In this document: positions 32,962 to 40,794 of the stretch, piece by piece
Position numbering within the stretch: position 1 is the stretch's first letter
Layout of the letters: each line of letters opens with the position of its first letter
Source of the DNA: CALISC01 sp963542545
GTDB lineage: Bacteria; Bacillota_I; Bacilli_A; Acholeplasmatales; Acholeplasmataceae
Direction: 5' to 3'
NCBI GenBank assembly: GCA_963542545.1
Contig: CAUTWO010000007.1
Span: 1 to 52,300, forward strand
Length of the DNA: 52,300 nt
The notes under the pieces: model-generated
Seen by the model: only the letters and a program-made list of their open reading frames with translations
The model's database searches: none
Told to the model about the DNA's origin: nothing
Translations under genes and position numbers: made by a program

Positions 32962-33264
32962 CTAAATAGTAAATTCAGCAATCTTGTCGCCTTCTTTTAG
33001 AGTAACGATGGCTTTTTTGAAAGCAGATACCATTCCTTGGTAGCGTCCAACTGTTTTCTTCTTAGCAGGAGAAATCACAGTTCTTACTTTCAAGACAGTT
33101 ACTTTAAAAATAGATTCAACGGCTGCTTTAATTTCTGGTTTAGTTGCGTCTTTTTTTACACGGAAAGTGTATGAGTTTGAGGCTTCAATTAACTTGTTTG
33201 ATTTTTCAGTGATAATAGGTTCAACTAAAACATCAAATTGTTTAATTTTAGTTAAATTTAACAT
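32962..33264 (-). CDS. rplW: 50S ribosomal protein L23
   Basis: L23, the exit-tunnel docking site for SRP and trigger factor, 100 residues. The segments FDVLVEPIITEKSNKLIEAS and YTFRVKKDATKPEIKAAVE are diagnostic. Its start overlaps the end of rplD by seven bases. Confidence 0.97.
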   Translation of the reverse strand: MLNLTKIKQFDVLVEPIITEKSNKLIEASNSYTFRVKKDATKPEIKAAVESIFKVTVLKVRTVISPAKKKTVGRYQGMVSAFKKAIVTLKEGDKIAEFTI

Positions 33265-33881
33265 AACGCCTCCTCAAATTCTTTAGCCGCACCAACTGTA
33301 AGTAGTAAGTATTTAGCGTCAAGTAAGTCATATACAGAAGTGTGGCTAGGTTCGTTCATGACAGTAATTTGACTCAAATTACGTGCGCTCAAGACAACAT
33401 TTGGCTCAAACTCGCTGTCTACGTACAATACTTTGCGGTCAAGTTTTAGACTTTCTAAAATTTGGGCAAATAGTTTAGTTTTAACTTCAGGTAGAGAAAC
33501 TTTGTCTACTAACACTAAAGTACCACGTTGAGCGTGTTGAGAAAGTGCAGAACGAAGGGCAAGTTGGCGAACTTTTTTGTTGATTTTAATGTCATATTCG
33601 CGAACTTGTGGACCGAATGCTACTCCACCTCCAACAAATTGAACAGCACGGCGAGAACCTTGGCGGGCTCTACCAGTTCCTTTTTGTTTATAAGGTTTGC
33701 GTCCACCGCCTGAAACCATTGAACGGTTTTTAACTAGGTGTGTACCTTGTTGCATGGCTAGGCGTTGTGCACGAACAACGTCGTAAAGTGCTTGTTTGTG
33801 TGGCTCAATTCCAAAAACAAAATCGTTTAATTCAATTGTTTTTACTTTTTTGCCGCTTTGGTTTAATACTTTATATTCCAT
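33258..33881 (-). CDS. rplD: 50S ribosomal protein L4
   Basis: L4, 207 residues, with a tunnel-lining loop KNRSMVSGGGRKPYKQKGTG followed by RARQGSRRAVQFVGGG. In enteric bacteria L4 represses the S10 operon through the leader RNA (established); a hairpin exists in this leader (34959-34990) but no match to the E. coli structure is claimed. It lies between rplC and rplW and ends EEALC. Confidence 0.97.
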   Translation of the reverse strand: MEYKVLNQSGKKVKTIELNDFVFGIEPHKQALYDVVRAQRLAMQQGTHLVKNRSMVSGGGRKPYKQKGTGRARQGSRRAVQFVGGGVAFGPQVREYDIKINKKVRQLALRSALSQHAQRGTLVLVDKVSLPEVKTKLFAQILESLKLDRKVLYVDSEFEPNVVLSARNLSQITVMNEPSHTSVYDLLDAKYLLLTVGAAKEFEEALC

Positions 33882-33894
33882 GATTTAAACTCCT

Positions 33895-34524
33895 TTAGCG
33901 TACAGCGGATTTAACCACAACAAATCCTTTATTTGGACCAGGAACGGCACCTTTTACTAAAAGCAGTGCTTGTTTTTTGTCTACTTTGATAACTTCAAGG
34001 TTTTGAATAGTCACTTGTTCGTGTCCCATGTGACCAGGAAGTGGTTTTCCTTTCATATTTCCCTTGATGGCACCCATTGAACCAGGGGCACGGTGGTAGC
34101 GAGAACCGTGAGCTTCAGGTCCACGGCGTTGGCCGTGTCTCTTAATTGAACCTTGGAATCCTTTACCTTTTGTGATTCCAATCACGTCTACTAATTCTCC
34201 TACTTGAAAAATTGTAGGTTCTACAGTTTGACCAACTGTAAGGTTGGCTAGCTCTGAGGCGCTGTGTTTGAACCTAAGTTCTTTAACGAAGCGCTTAGGA
34301 GCAGTATTTGCTTTTGCAACATGTCCCAAAATTGGTTTGTTCGCAAGACTTTCGCGTTTTGATTGGCAACCAAGTTGTGTAGCAACATATCCGTCTTTTT
34401 CAACAGTTTTTTGTTGAAGCACTACGTTGTCTGCACAATCTAACACGGTAACTGGAATTAACTTTCCATCTTCTGAAAAGATTTGAGTCATTCCAATTTT
34501 TCTACCTAAGATTCCTTTAGACAT
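33895..34524 (-). CDS. rplC: 50S ribosomal protein L3
   Basis: L3, one of the first proteins in large-subunit assembly, 209 residues. It starts MSKGILGRKIGMTQIFSEDG and has DVIGITKGKGFQGSIKRHGQ and the RGPEAHGSRYHRAPGSMG loop near the peptidyl-transferase centre. A gap of 60 bases with a small TATCG-TAAA-CGATA hairpin separates it from rpsJ; AAAGGAAAA is its ribosome binding site. Confidence 0.97.
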   Translation of the reverse strand: MSKGILGRKIGMTQIFSEDGKLIPVTVLDCADNVVLQQKTVEKDGYVATQLGCQSKRESLANKPILGHVAKANTAPKRFVKELRFKHSASELANLTVGQTVEPTIFQVGELVDVIGITKGKGFQGSIKRHGQRRGPEAHGSRYHRAPGSMGAIKGNMKGKPLPGHMGHEQVTIQNLEVIKVDKKQALLLVKGAVPGPNKGFVVVKSAVR

Positions 34525-34584
34525 AATTTTTCCTTTCTATCGTTTACGATAATTTGTCTGTTTTGCCAGTTTCGTGTGTATAAA

Positions 34585-34902
34585 TTATTGTTTTAGGGCA
34601 ATATCTACACCTGATGGTAAGTCAGTTTGAAACAATTGTGGCAAGGTTTTTTGACCGATTTTTTCAATTACGATCAGTCTTTTGTGGGTTCTTCGTTCAA
34701 ATTGTTCGCGAGCAGTTTTGTTAACGTGTGGTGAACGAAGTACAGTGAAAATTTCGCGTTTAGTTGGTAGTGGCACAGGTCCTACGACAGTGGCACCAGT
34801 TTTAGTTACAACGTCAACTATCTTAAGTGCAGCTTGATCAATTAGTTTGTGATCGTATGACTTAAGAGTAATTCTTACTGTTCCTTTTGATTTTTCAGCC
34901 AT
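34585..34902 (-). CDS. rpsJ: 30S ribosomal protein S10
   Basis: S10 (also NusE in antitermination), 105 residues. It has RITLKSYDHKLIDQAALKIV, GPVPLPTKREIFTVLRSPHV and KTAREQFERRTHKRLI. First gene of the S10 operon, with AAAGGAG 10 bases before the ATG and a leader of about 125 bases. Confidence 0.98.
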   Translation of the reverse strand: MAEKSKGTVRITLKSYDHKLIDQAALKIVDVVTKTGATVVGPVPLPTKREIFTVLRSPHVNKTAREQFERRTHKRLIVIEKIGQKTLPQLFQTDLPSGVDIALKQ

Positions 34903-34958
34903 ATTTAAAGTCTCCTTTCGTCTAATTCTAAAGATTAGGCTTGCTCCATGTAAATTGT

Positions 34959-34990
34959 TTAAAACACAGCAACGGCTATTTGTGTTTTAA
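34959..34990 (-). promoter_or_regulatory. Hairpin in the S10-operon leader
   Basis: A perfect 10-bp stem TTAAAACACA / TGTGTTTTAA with a 12-base loop lies about 40 bases into the leader. A weaker CTAAT/ATTAG stem follows at about 34921-34938. A place for autoregulation by L4 or another protein is plausible but unproven; there is no U-run directly after the stem. Confidence 0.45.
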
Positions 34991-35035
34991 TAACCTTACA
35001 TATCATTGCCTTTGTGCGTGTGCACATACCTAATT

Positions 35036-35064
35036 AGTATACACTATTTGCTTTTTTAAGACAA
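35036..35064 (-). promoter_or_regulatory. Promoter of the S10 operon
   Basis: -35 TTGTCT (35059-35064), 17-base spacer, -10 TATACT (35036-35041). Transcription would start near 35029 and, with no internal terminators visible, could run through rpsJ to rplQ, about 14 kb. Confidence 0.75.
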
Positions 35065-35080
35065 ATTATTGCAAAATAAT

Positions 35081-35105
35081 AAAAAAACCAAGCAAAGCCT
35101 GGTTT
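35081..35105 (-). terminator. Terminator after the small membrane protein gene
   Basis: Minus-strand stem AAACCAGGC / GCTTGGTTT (one G-T pair) with loop TTT, then a run of Ts. It separates the 35117-35575 gene from the S10 promoter. Confidence 0.85.
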
Positions 35106-35116
35106 TAAAGATTAAT

Positions 35117-35575
35117 TTAATTTTTATTTGCAGCTAAGTCGCTAGAAAAATGAATTGACACTAAAGTTAGGTGCATTAAGTTAAAAAAGATTGCTAAAAT
35201 TGAAATTGGTAAGAAGACTATTAAGGGAATTAGTTTCAGGGAATTAACTTTATAAAAACTGGTAATTAGAGTAAATGCTAACAGAAAAAATACAAGGAGT
35301 AAATCTAAAATTAATAAGGTAAATAAATTAGCTGCTGAATAATTTTGTTTAATTAGTGCAGTAAAATTTAACAATAAAGTTGTGAAAAAAAACGTTAGAA
35401 ACGACAAAAAGAAGAAAATATATACAAAATTAAATTTAAAATATGAGTAATGAAAATTCTCTTGTCGTGCAAAAATTAATGAAATGGTAGCAATAAAAAT
35501 TAAAAATATATTGCTTACAACTGCCAAAATTGGCAAAGTAACTTGAATTCTTCCTAGATGAGTTTTGATGTTCAT
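35117..35575 (-). CDS. Small four-helix membrane protein of unknown function
   Basis: I do not recognise a family. The 152 residues contain four strongly hydrophobic segments (about residues 13-36, 48-70, 82-107 and 114-137) with short polar loops and a short basic N-terminus, so it is an integral membrane protein, probably with both ends inside. Phe, Leu and Ile dominate and the base composition is more AT-rich than its neighbours, as expected for membrane proteins. A good AAGGA site is nine bases before ATG. It follows the PNPOx-like gene by 57 bases and ends in a terminator. Confidence 0.7.
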   Translation of the reverse strand: MNIKTHLGRIQVTLPILAVVSNIFLIFIATISLIFARQENFHYSYFKFNFVYIFFFLSFLTFFFTTLLLNFTALIKQNYSAANLFTLLILDLLLVFFLLAFTLITSFYKVNSLKLIPLIVFLPISILAIFFNLMHLTLVSIHFSSDLAANKN

Positions 35576-35632
35576 ATTGACGGTCCTTTTTGTTTATATT
35601 TTTAGGTTTATTTATATTATTTTAAAAATCGT

Positions 35633-36034
35633 TTACGCGAAGTTTTTAAGCAAAGTTCCGGCTTTTGGTCCGCGGTCAAGTAAGTAAATTTGTTCAACTA
35701 CAAGTTGGCCAAAGTGTTCAGGTTGTTTAAGGCCTAGACTTTTGGCGTTTTCTGAGTACAGTTCGAAAAGTTGACTTGTTTTGTCTAAAATTGTCGCGCG
35801 ACCTGTGAAACGATAGCCGGTTTGCGTAACTTCGTCTACAAAACAAACAGATGCTTTGCCGGTTTTTTCAATGTTGAACTTAGTGTGCTTACAAGTTGTT
35901 TCGTTCCAAATTAAGATGTTTCCAGAAAAGTGGCGCATTGAGACTTTAGGGCCAACATTTGGCACACCTTCTTTAGAAACAGTGGCAATATAGCCAACTT
36001 TGTTTAAAATAAAGTCTAAAATTTCTTTTTCCAT
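35633..36034 (-). CDS. Pyridoxamine 5'-phosphate oxidase-fold flavin-binding protein
   Basis: Small split-barrel protein of the PNPOx-like family, 133 residues. The beginning ILNKVGYIATVSKEGVPNVG followed by PKVSMRHF is the typical FMN-binding start of this fold, and SVCFVDEVTQTGYRFTGRA the central strand. Such proteins bind FMN or related cofactors and act as oxidoreductases or sensors; the substrate cannot be told. It starts two bases after yebC, without a Shine-Dalgarno of its own, so coupled translation is likely. Confidence 0.78.
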   Translation of the reverse strand: MEKEILDFILNKVGYIATVSKEGVPNVGPKVSMRHFSGNILIWNETTCKHTKFNIEKTGKASVCFVDEVTQTGYRFTGRATILDKTSQLFELYSENAKSLGLKQPEHFGQLVVEQIYLLDRGPKAGTLLKNFA

Positions 36035-36036
36035 AA

Positions 36037-36747
36037 TTATTTTACGTTGTGATAAATATGTTGAACGTCGTCTAGTTCCTCAAGTTGGGCAAGCATGTTG
36101 TCAAACTTCTCTTGGTTTTCAGTGCTTAGTTCAACTAAAGTTAGCGCTGAGTAAGTGATTTCGTCAATCTCAAACTCAATGTTTGGAAAGGCAGAGGCAA
36201 GCGCGGATTTAACTTGGCCGTATTTATCAATTTCGGCGTAGACCACGGTTGAGTTTTCAAGGGCTGTGGTGTCTTTAATGTCGGCGTCTGCTTCAAGCAG
36301 TGCGTTTAGCACATCGTCTTCTTGAACTGGTAGTTTAAAAATAGCCTCGTGGGCAAATTGATGCGAAACTGAACCTGAAACTCCGAGTTTTCCGCCTGTT
36401 TTGTTTAAAATTGCGCGAATTTGCGAAATCGTGCGGTTAACGTTGTCAGTTAAGGTCTCAATTATAAACTGAGCATCACCTTGCCCAAAGCCTTCGTAGA
36501 CTACTGGTACAAAGTTTTCACCACCTGCACCCTTGGCTTTGTCAATTGCGCGTTGAATAATATCGTTTGGCACCTGGTCTTTTTTCGCTTTTTCAATAAT
36601 TCGCTTTAAATCAGGGTTACTTTGTGGATCTGCAGATCCGTTTTTAGCCAAGACGTAAATTTCGCGACCGTATTTTGAGTAAACTTTGGTTTTAGCCGCG
36701 GCTGTTTTTGCTTTCGCTTCTTTTCTAACTTCAAATGCACGTCCCAT
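36037..36747 (-). CDS. YebC/YeeN-family protein
   Basis: Member of the YebC family (formerly called a transcriptional regulator, recently tied to translation of proline-rich stretches). The start MGRAFEVRKEAKAK and YSKYGREIYVLAKNGSADP, with NPDLKRIIEKAKKDQVPNDI, match the Bacillus YeeN type better than the MAGHSKWANI type. The second domain shows NVNRTISQIRAILNKTGGKL and the C-terminal ferredoxin-like part is present. Length 236 residues. A good AAGGAG is upstream. First of a three-gene run with the PNPOx-like protein and the small membrane protein. Confidence 0.9.
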   Translation of the reverse strand: MGRAFEVRKEAKAKTAAAKTKVYSKYGREIYVLAKNGSADPQSNPDLKRIIEKAKKDQVPNDIIQRAIDKAKGAGGENFVPVVYEGFGQGDAQFIIETLTDNVNRTISQIRAILNKTGGKLGVSGSVSHQFAHEAIFKLPVQEDDVLNALLEADADIKDTTALENSTVVYAEIDKYGQVKSALASAFPNIEFEIDEITYSALTLVELSTENQEKFDNMLAQLEELDDVQHIYHNVK

Positions 36748-36776
36748 ATTTATCTAAACTCCTTTTTTTAGTTTTT

Positions 36777-36798
36777 AAAAACCTTCAAAGCGGTTTTT
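36777..36798 (-). terminator. Possible weak terminator after the rsmC-like gene
   Basis: A 7-bp stem AAAAACC / GGTTTTT with an 8-base loop lies in the 64-base gap between the methyltransferase and yebC. The stem is AT-rich and there is no long T-run after it, so efficiency is doubtful. Confidence 0.35.
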
Positions 36799-36811
36799 TG
36801 AAAATAAAGTT

Positions 36812-37408
36812 TTATTTAAAACACGAAATTAAATAGTAAGTTGCGTCTTTTTTAAATTCCACTACCGAAAATAAAGTTTTTAGGAATTTAATGTGGCTTT
36901 CGGCGCCTTGCGAGTGTTTGACAACCAGTGAAAACTGACCAATTTCTGAAAGTAAACTTTTTACTTTACGGTAAAACTCAAAAATAGTTTGTTTACCTAC
37001 CTTAATTGGTGGGTTGGAAACAATTAAGTCATACTTGTTGTTTGTCTTAAACTCCAGAAAATCACCTTGGATAAACTCAGTGTTTGCACACTGATTCAGT
37101 TCTCTGTTTTTTTTAGCGAGCGCTACTGCTCTTTCGTTAATCTCAATTCCAGTGAAATTAAGATCTGGAAACTGCTTCGCCAAAATTATAGAGATTTCGC
37201 CAGTTCCCGCACCTACATCTAAAACGGTTTTGGTGTTTGGGTTTTTAAGGTCAAAATGTTTTAAAAAAAGGTAAGTTCCTTTATCTAGGTTGTCTTTGGA
37301 AAAAACACCGTTGTCTTTAAAAAAACTAAAATGTTTTTCAAAAACAACGGCGCTGTATTTAGTTTGCTTACTTTTAATTTGCGGTTTTTTAGAAAAGTAA
37401 TGTTCCAC
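36812..37408 (-). CDS. RsmC-like class I methyltransferase (YbxB-type)
   Basis: SAM-dependent methyltransferase of the RsmC/YbxB group. Motif I is VLDVGAGTGEISIILA near residues 62-77, the acidic loop is GIEINERAVALAKKN, and motif IV is SNPPIKVGK near 130-138, the form typical of guanine-N2 or related rRNA methylation. Length 198 residues, half of E. coli RsmC, as in Bacillus YbxB, which also lies directly after rplL (established synteny). It begins 11 bases after rplL. Its rRNA target position is not deducible here. Confidence 0.88.
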   Translation of the reverse strand: MEHYFSKKPQIKSKQTKYSAVVFEKHFSFFKDNGVFSKDNLDKGTYLFLKHFDLKNPNTKTVLDVGAGTGEISIILAKQFPDLNFTGIEINERAVALAKKNRELNQCANTEFIQGDFLEFKTNNKYDLIVSNPPIKVGKQTIFEFYRKVKSLLSEIGQFSLVVKHSQGAESHIKFLKTLFSVVEFKKDATYYLISCFK

Positions 37409-37419
37409 TAAAGTGAAAA

Positions 37420-37791
37420 CTATTTAAGTTCAACTTTAGCGCCAGCTTCTTCAAGTTTCTTTTGAATTGCTTCGGCTTCTTCTTTTGACACGTTTTCTTT
37501 AAGTACTGAGTCTGGAGTTTCTGCAGCTTTTTTAGCCTCAGCAAGACCAAGTCCAGTGATTTCGCGAACTACTTTAATTACCGCGATTTTGTTTTCGCCA
37601 AATGATTTAAGAACAACTGTAAACTCAGTTTTTTCTTCTTGAGCAGGTGCGCTTTGAGCAGGTCCAGCAACTGCAACTGCAGTTGGATCAATTCCAAACT
37701 CTTCTTTAAGTCCATCAAGAAGTTCCTTGATTTCAAGGATAGTCATTTCTTTAAGTGCATCAATAAATGCTTGTTTAGTTAGTTTTGCCAT
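37420..37791 (-). CDS. rplL: 50S ribosomal protein L7/L12
   Basis: Stalk protein that recruits translation GTPases, 123 residues. The N-terminal dimerisation helices (MTILEIKELLDGLKEEFGID), an Ala-rich hinge and the C-terminal KTEFTVVLKSFGENKIAVIK plus GLGLAEAKKAAE segment are standard. AAGGAGG lies before the ATG. It follows rplJ by 22 bases. Confidence 0.98.
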   Translation of the reverse strand: MAKLTKQAFIDALKEMTILEIKELLDGLKEEFGIDPTAVAVAGPAQSAPAQEEKTEFTVVLKSFGENKIAVIKVVREITGLGLAEAKKAAETPDSVLKENVSKEEAEAIQKKLEEAGAKVELK

Positions 37792-37813
37792 TATTATTTC
37801 CTCCTTAGCAAAA

Positions 37814-38299
37814 TTATTTTGATTCTGCTAACATATTAAGCCCGATAGCAAGGCGTTGAAGTGGCTGGTACATTGCACCTGCCAATAATTGAAGCATACC
37901 TTCTTTGTTGGGAAGTTTTGCAAGAGTTTCAATTTCTGAAACTGAGACAACTTTGCCGTCAACAGCTCCTGTCACAATTTTTTTGTCAGGATATGCTGTG
38001 ATAAACTCATAAACTGCTTTTGCAGGGGCAACTGTGTCGGTTAGAGAGTACGCGATTGCGACTTGTCCAACTAAACGGTCTGCAAGGTCGGCTAGCCCAG
38101 ATTTTAAAGCAGCGCGGCGTGCTATGTTGTTTTTATAAACTTTTGCGTTTGAGTCTGATTTGCGAAGTGCTCTTCTTAGTTGAGTTAGACTTTCTACAGA
38201 CAATGCTCCGTATTCAAAAACAACGATAGTTTTAGCGGCTGTAAAAATTTGGCTAAGTTCGTCTACTTGTTTTTGTTTTAAGACTAAACTTTCTTTCAT
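37814..38299 (-). CDS. rplJ: 50S ribosomal protein L10
   Basis: L10, base of the L7/L12 stalk, 161 residues. It has KQVDELSQIFTAAKTIVVFE, SLTQLRRALRKS and KVYKNNIARRAALKSG. The C-terminal helix that carries L12 dimers is present but short. Preceded by a recognisable L10 leader through which L10(L12) represses its own operon in other Firmicutes. Confidence 0.97.
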   Translation of the reverse strand: MKESLVLKQKQVDELSQIFTAAKTIVVFEYGALSVESLTQLRRALRKSDSNAKVYKNNIARRAALKSGLADLADRLVGQVAIAYSLTDTVAPAKAVYEFITAYPDKKIVTGAVDGKVVSVSEIETLAKLPNKEGMLQLLAGAMYQPLQRLAIGLNMLAESK

Positions 38300-38326
38300 T
38301 TTTCCTCCGTTTAAATCTATTTATAA

Positions 38327-38382
38327 ATTAAAAACCCTTTTTTAAATTAACTTAGCCAAAGCGAGTTAAACAAAAAAGGGTT
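38327..38382 (-). terminator. Attenuator in the rplJ leader
   Basis: An 11-bp stem AACCCTTTTTT / AAAAAAGGGTT encloses about 28 bases and is followed by TTTTAATTT on the minus strand, 27 bases before rplJ. Together with the upstream L10-binding element it forms the usual Firmicutes L10-leader attenuation arrangement. Confidence 0.7.
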
Positions 38383-38384
38383 CT

Positions 38385-38450
38385 ACTTTACTTTTGTTTT
38401 TCCTCGGCAGGGCTTACATAATGCCTGCTGTCTTTGGAGATTAATTTTTT
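38385..38450 (-). promoter_or_regulatory. Ribosomal protein L10 leader
   Basis: On the minus strand the leader contains AAAGACAGCAGGC, then GCCCTGCCGAGGAAAAAC, closing a GCAGGC/GCCTGC-like stem with the kink-turn-type CCGAGG side. This is the conserved L10-binding core of the Firmicutes L10 leader family. Confidence 0.8.
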
Positions 38451-38460
38451 TGACTTAAAT

Positions 38461-38466
38461 ATTATA
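38461..38466 (-). promoter_or_regulatory. -10 element for the rplJ-rplL transcript
   Basis: A perfect TATAAT on the minus strand seven bases after the rplA stop. No good -35 is seen at 16-18 bases, where the sequence is still rplA. It is well placed to start the L10 leader. Confidence 0.45.
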
Positions 38467-38472
38467 CAACTA

Positions 38473-39159
38473 CTAGCGAGTTTCTGGGTTGATTTTCACA
38501 CCAGGGCCTTGAGTTGTAGAAATTGTGGCGTTTTTAAGGTAAGTACCTTTTACAGTTGCTGGTTTGATTTTAATAATTTGGTCAAGTACAACTGCGATGT
38601 TTTCCGCAAGTGCTTTAGATGCAAAAGATGCTTTTCCAACTGGTACTTGAATGTTTCCGAATTTGTCAACTCGGTATTCAACTTTACCGTTTTTAATGTC
38701 GTGAACTGCTTTTTCAACGTCTAGAGTAACAGTTCCGGTTTTTGGGTTTGGCATCAAACCACGAGGTCCGAGAACTTTACCTAGTCTACCTAGTTTTGGC
38801 ATCATGTCAGGAGTTGCAACCATGACGTCAAACTCCAGCCAGCCACCGGCGATTTGTTGAATTAGTTCGTTGTCGCCAACTACGTCAGCACCTGCTTTTT
38901 TAGCCTCTTCTGCTTTTTTGCCTTCAGCAATTACGCAGACTTTTTGGGTTTTTCCAGTACCGTGTGGAAGCACTAGTGCACCACGCAGATTTTGTTCGGC
39001 TTTACGTGAGTCTAGGTTCATTTTAAGGGCAAGTTCAACGGTTTCATCAAACTTAGCGAATTTTGCTTTTTTTACAAGTTCTACACCTTCTAGCACTGAA
39101 TACTGAACAGTTTTGTCGATAAGCTTAGCACTTTCTGTGTATTTTTTTCCTTTTTGCAT
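38473..39159 (-). CDS. rplA: 50S ribosomal protein L1
   Basis: L1, the mobile stalk at the E site, 228 residues. It shows KFDETVELALKMNLDSRKAE, LPHGTGKTQKVCVIAEG, and the RNA-binding GRLGKVLGPRGLMPNPKTGT. It follows rplK by 11 bases. L1 represses rplK-rplA in several bacteria by binding the leader mRNA (established). Confidence 0.97.
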   Translation of the reverse strand: MQKGKKYTESAKLIDKTVQYSVLEGVELVKKAKFAKFDETVELALKMNLDSRKAEQNLRGALVLPHGTGKTQKVCVIAEGKKAEEAKKAGADVVGDNELIQQIAGGWLEFDVMVATPDMMPKLGRLGKVLGPRGLMPNPKTGTVTLDVEKAVHDIKNGKVEYRVDKFGNIQVPVGKASFASKALAENIAVVLDQIIKIKPATVKGTYLKNATISTTQGPGVKINPETR

Positions 39160-39170
39160 GTCAGTGCTCC

Positions 39171-39593
39171 TTATTCAACTTCAATGCCCATGTTGCGGGC
39201 AGATCCTTCAATAATTTTAGTTGCAGCCTCTAAGTCGTTGGCGTTTAAATCGCGCATTTTGATTTCCGCGATTTTGGCAACTTGGGCGCGTTTGATTTTA
39301 GCAACCTTGTTTTTAAGAGGGTTTGCAGACCCTTTTTCAATACCTGCTTCTTTCTTTAAAAGATCCGAAGCCGGTGGAGTTTTAGTAACAAATGTAAATG
39401 AACGGTCTTCATATACAGAAATTACTACTGGCACTACAAAGCCAATTTGACCTTGAGTAGCGTCGTTGAATTGTTTTACAAATTGCGGGATGTTAACTTG
39501 CGCTTGACCAAGGGCAGGACCTACTGGTGCTGCTGGTGTCGCTTTGCCAGCCGGAATTTGTAGTTTGATTTGCTTGACAATTTTTTTAGCCAT
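39171..39593 (-). CDS. rplK: 50S ribosomal protein L11
   Basis: L11, at the GTPase-associated centre, 140 residues. The start is set at MAKKIVKQIKLQIPAGKATP because AGGAGG lies nine bases before; the frame opens two codons earlier. The proline-rich PAAPVGPALGQAQVNIPQF segment and the C-terminal RNMGIEVE end are standard. First gene of rplK-rplA-rplJ-rplL-rsmC-like. Confidence 0.97.
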   Translation of the reverse strand: MAKKIVKQIKLQIPAGKATPAAPVGPALGQAQVNIPQFVKQFNDATQGQIGFVVPVVISVYEDRSFTFVTKTPPASDLLKKEAGIEKGSANPLKNKVAKIKRAQVAKIAEIKMRDLNANDLEAATKIIEGSARNMGIEVE

Positions 39594-39628
39594 AAACACA
39601 ACCTCCTTTTACTAAATAATGTAAGCAT

Positions 39629-39661
39629 GTGGTTAGCGCCGCATGAGTTTGCGACTACCAC
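39629..39661 (-). promoter_or_regulatory. Hairpin in the rplK leader, possible L1 site
   Basis: A stem of GTGGT/ACCAC with a 3x3 internal loop and a CGC/GCG upper helix lies about 35 bases before rplK. L1 target sites are often helices with an internal loop, but no direct match to a known L1 site is claimed. Confidence 0.3.
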
Positions 39662-39688
39662 TAAGTGTTGTGTACACTTAACTGAAAT

Positions 39689-39717
39689 AGGATACCACAT
39701 TTGCGGGGTTTTTGCAC
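39689..39717 (-). promoter_or_regulatory. Promoter of rplK
   Basis: An extended -10 TGGTATCCT with hexamer TATCCT (39689-39694), and a poor -35 GTGCAA (39712-39717) at 17 bases. The TG extension would make up for the weak -35. Confidence 0.5.
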
Positions 39718-39721
39718 TTAA

Positions 39722-39748
39722 TTTAAAAACCCCGATAAAATATCGGGG
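39722..39748 (-). terminator. Terminator of the 39781-40707 lipoprotein gene
   Basis: An 8-bp perfect stem CCCCGATA / TATCGGGG with a 3-base loop, then TTTTT on the minus strand, directly before the rplK promoter. Confidence 0.9.
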
Positions 39749-39780
39749 TCGTTGAGTTTTTTTAAAAAAGTATGAAAAAC

Positions 39781-40707
39781 TTATTTAAAAGTAATAGTAA
39801 ATCTAGTTGAAATGTCAAATTGAGCAAGAGAAGTGCCAACTAGTTGTTTTTTTGTTTTGTCCCAAGGCTTGTAAACAGATGCTATAACATTGCTTACTGT
39901 AACTTGTTTTGCTTCAGCAAGTTTATATTCAAGATAAGTTTTTTCAATTATAGTTTTTTCATCTTTTGTGCCTTTATTTATTATTTTCTTTTTCTCAGTT
40001 GCTTCAAATTTAATGTCTTTGTAAAGTGCTTTAACTGGAGCGATGTTTTTTTGAAACCATTTTGCCCATTTTGGTTCACGAACATCAAAGCGAACATTAG
40101 TTTTTTCGCCATTAATTTCTAGTTGAACTTCAATGTAATCAGGAGTTTTGCCAGCAATTAGTTTATTTTCGCCATTTTCTTGTTCAATTACTTTACCTGC
40201 GTAAGTTTCTTTAAAGCCAAGTAATTTAGCGCCAAATTTAACTAATTTACCGTCTAGTTTAGCAAAGTCTGAAGAAACTTGTTCTTTGCCTTTTTCACTA
40301 TTTGCAAATAGTTTAACTTGAGAAATGTCTGTGAGTTCAGGTAATTTAGCACTTGATTTTTCATTTAACTTAATGTCTTGCATGGCAATTTGTTTTAAAC
40401 CAGCAAACTCAGATACTTTGCCTTTAATTAAAACTTTTTGAAAATCGTAGTTTAAATCTTTGTCGTGGTCAATATTGCCATCGCGGTCATATACCTTGAT
40501 TGTAGAAGTACCGTCAGTTAAATACCAAGTTGCTTTTGAAGCCGCACGGAAAAGAATACCGGAAGCTGCGACTGGGTCGTTTGCGTTCATATTGTAGATA
40601 TCTTTGATTTTTGCTACTTTAACATCATCAAAATATCTTGGTTCACATGACGCTAAAGCAAATGGAACGATTAGTGTAAGAAATGTTAATAATAATTTTT
40701 TAAACAT
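39781..40707 (-). CDS. Lipoprotein with OB-fold-like segment
   Basis: Exported lipoprotein of 308 residues: a basic start, a hydrophobic stretch, and lipobox LASC with Cys20 as the lipid site. The next about 90 residues (GTSTIKVYDRDGN, then KVLIKGKVSEFAGLKQI) read like an OB fold of the kind found in secreted nucleases and nucleic-acid-binding proteins; this is by eye only. The remainder is Lys-rich with alternating beta-like stretches and no recognised domain. It has its own near-consensus promoter and a strong terminator, so it is a single-gene unit downstream of the ABC locus. Function unknown; nucleic-acid binding at the cell surface is one possibility. Confidence 0.75.
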   Translation of the reverse strand: MFKKLLLTFLTLIVPFALASCEPRYFDDVKVAKIKDIYNMNANDPVAASGILFRAASKATWYLTDGTSTIKVYDRDGNIDHDKDLNYDFQKVLIKGKVSEFAGLKQIAMQDIKLNEKSSAKLPELTDISQVKLFANSEKGKEQVSSDFAKLDGKLVKFGAKLLGFKETYAGKVIEQENGENKLIAGKTPDYIEVQLEINGEKTNVRFDVREPKWAKWFQKNIAPVKALYKDIKFEATEKKKIINKGTKDEKTIIEKTYLEYKLAEAKQVTVSNVIASVYKPWDKTKKQLVGTSLAQFDISTRFTITFK

Positions 40708-40732
40708 ATATTTTTATGTCTCCTTTAAATAA

Positions 40733-40761
40733 ATTATAGCCCAGTTTAAGGGTTTTGTAAA
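40733..40761 (-). promoter_or_regulatory. Promoter of the OB-fold lipoprotein gene
   Basis: -35 TTTACA (40756-40761), 17-base spacer, -10 TATAAT (40733-40738): one mismatch from the sigma-A consensus. AAAGGAG and the ATG follow within 25 bases. Confidence 0.75.
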
Positions 40762-40794
40762 TGTGTTTTTAAGAAAAACTGAAGTTTTTGTTGC

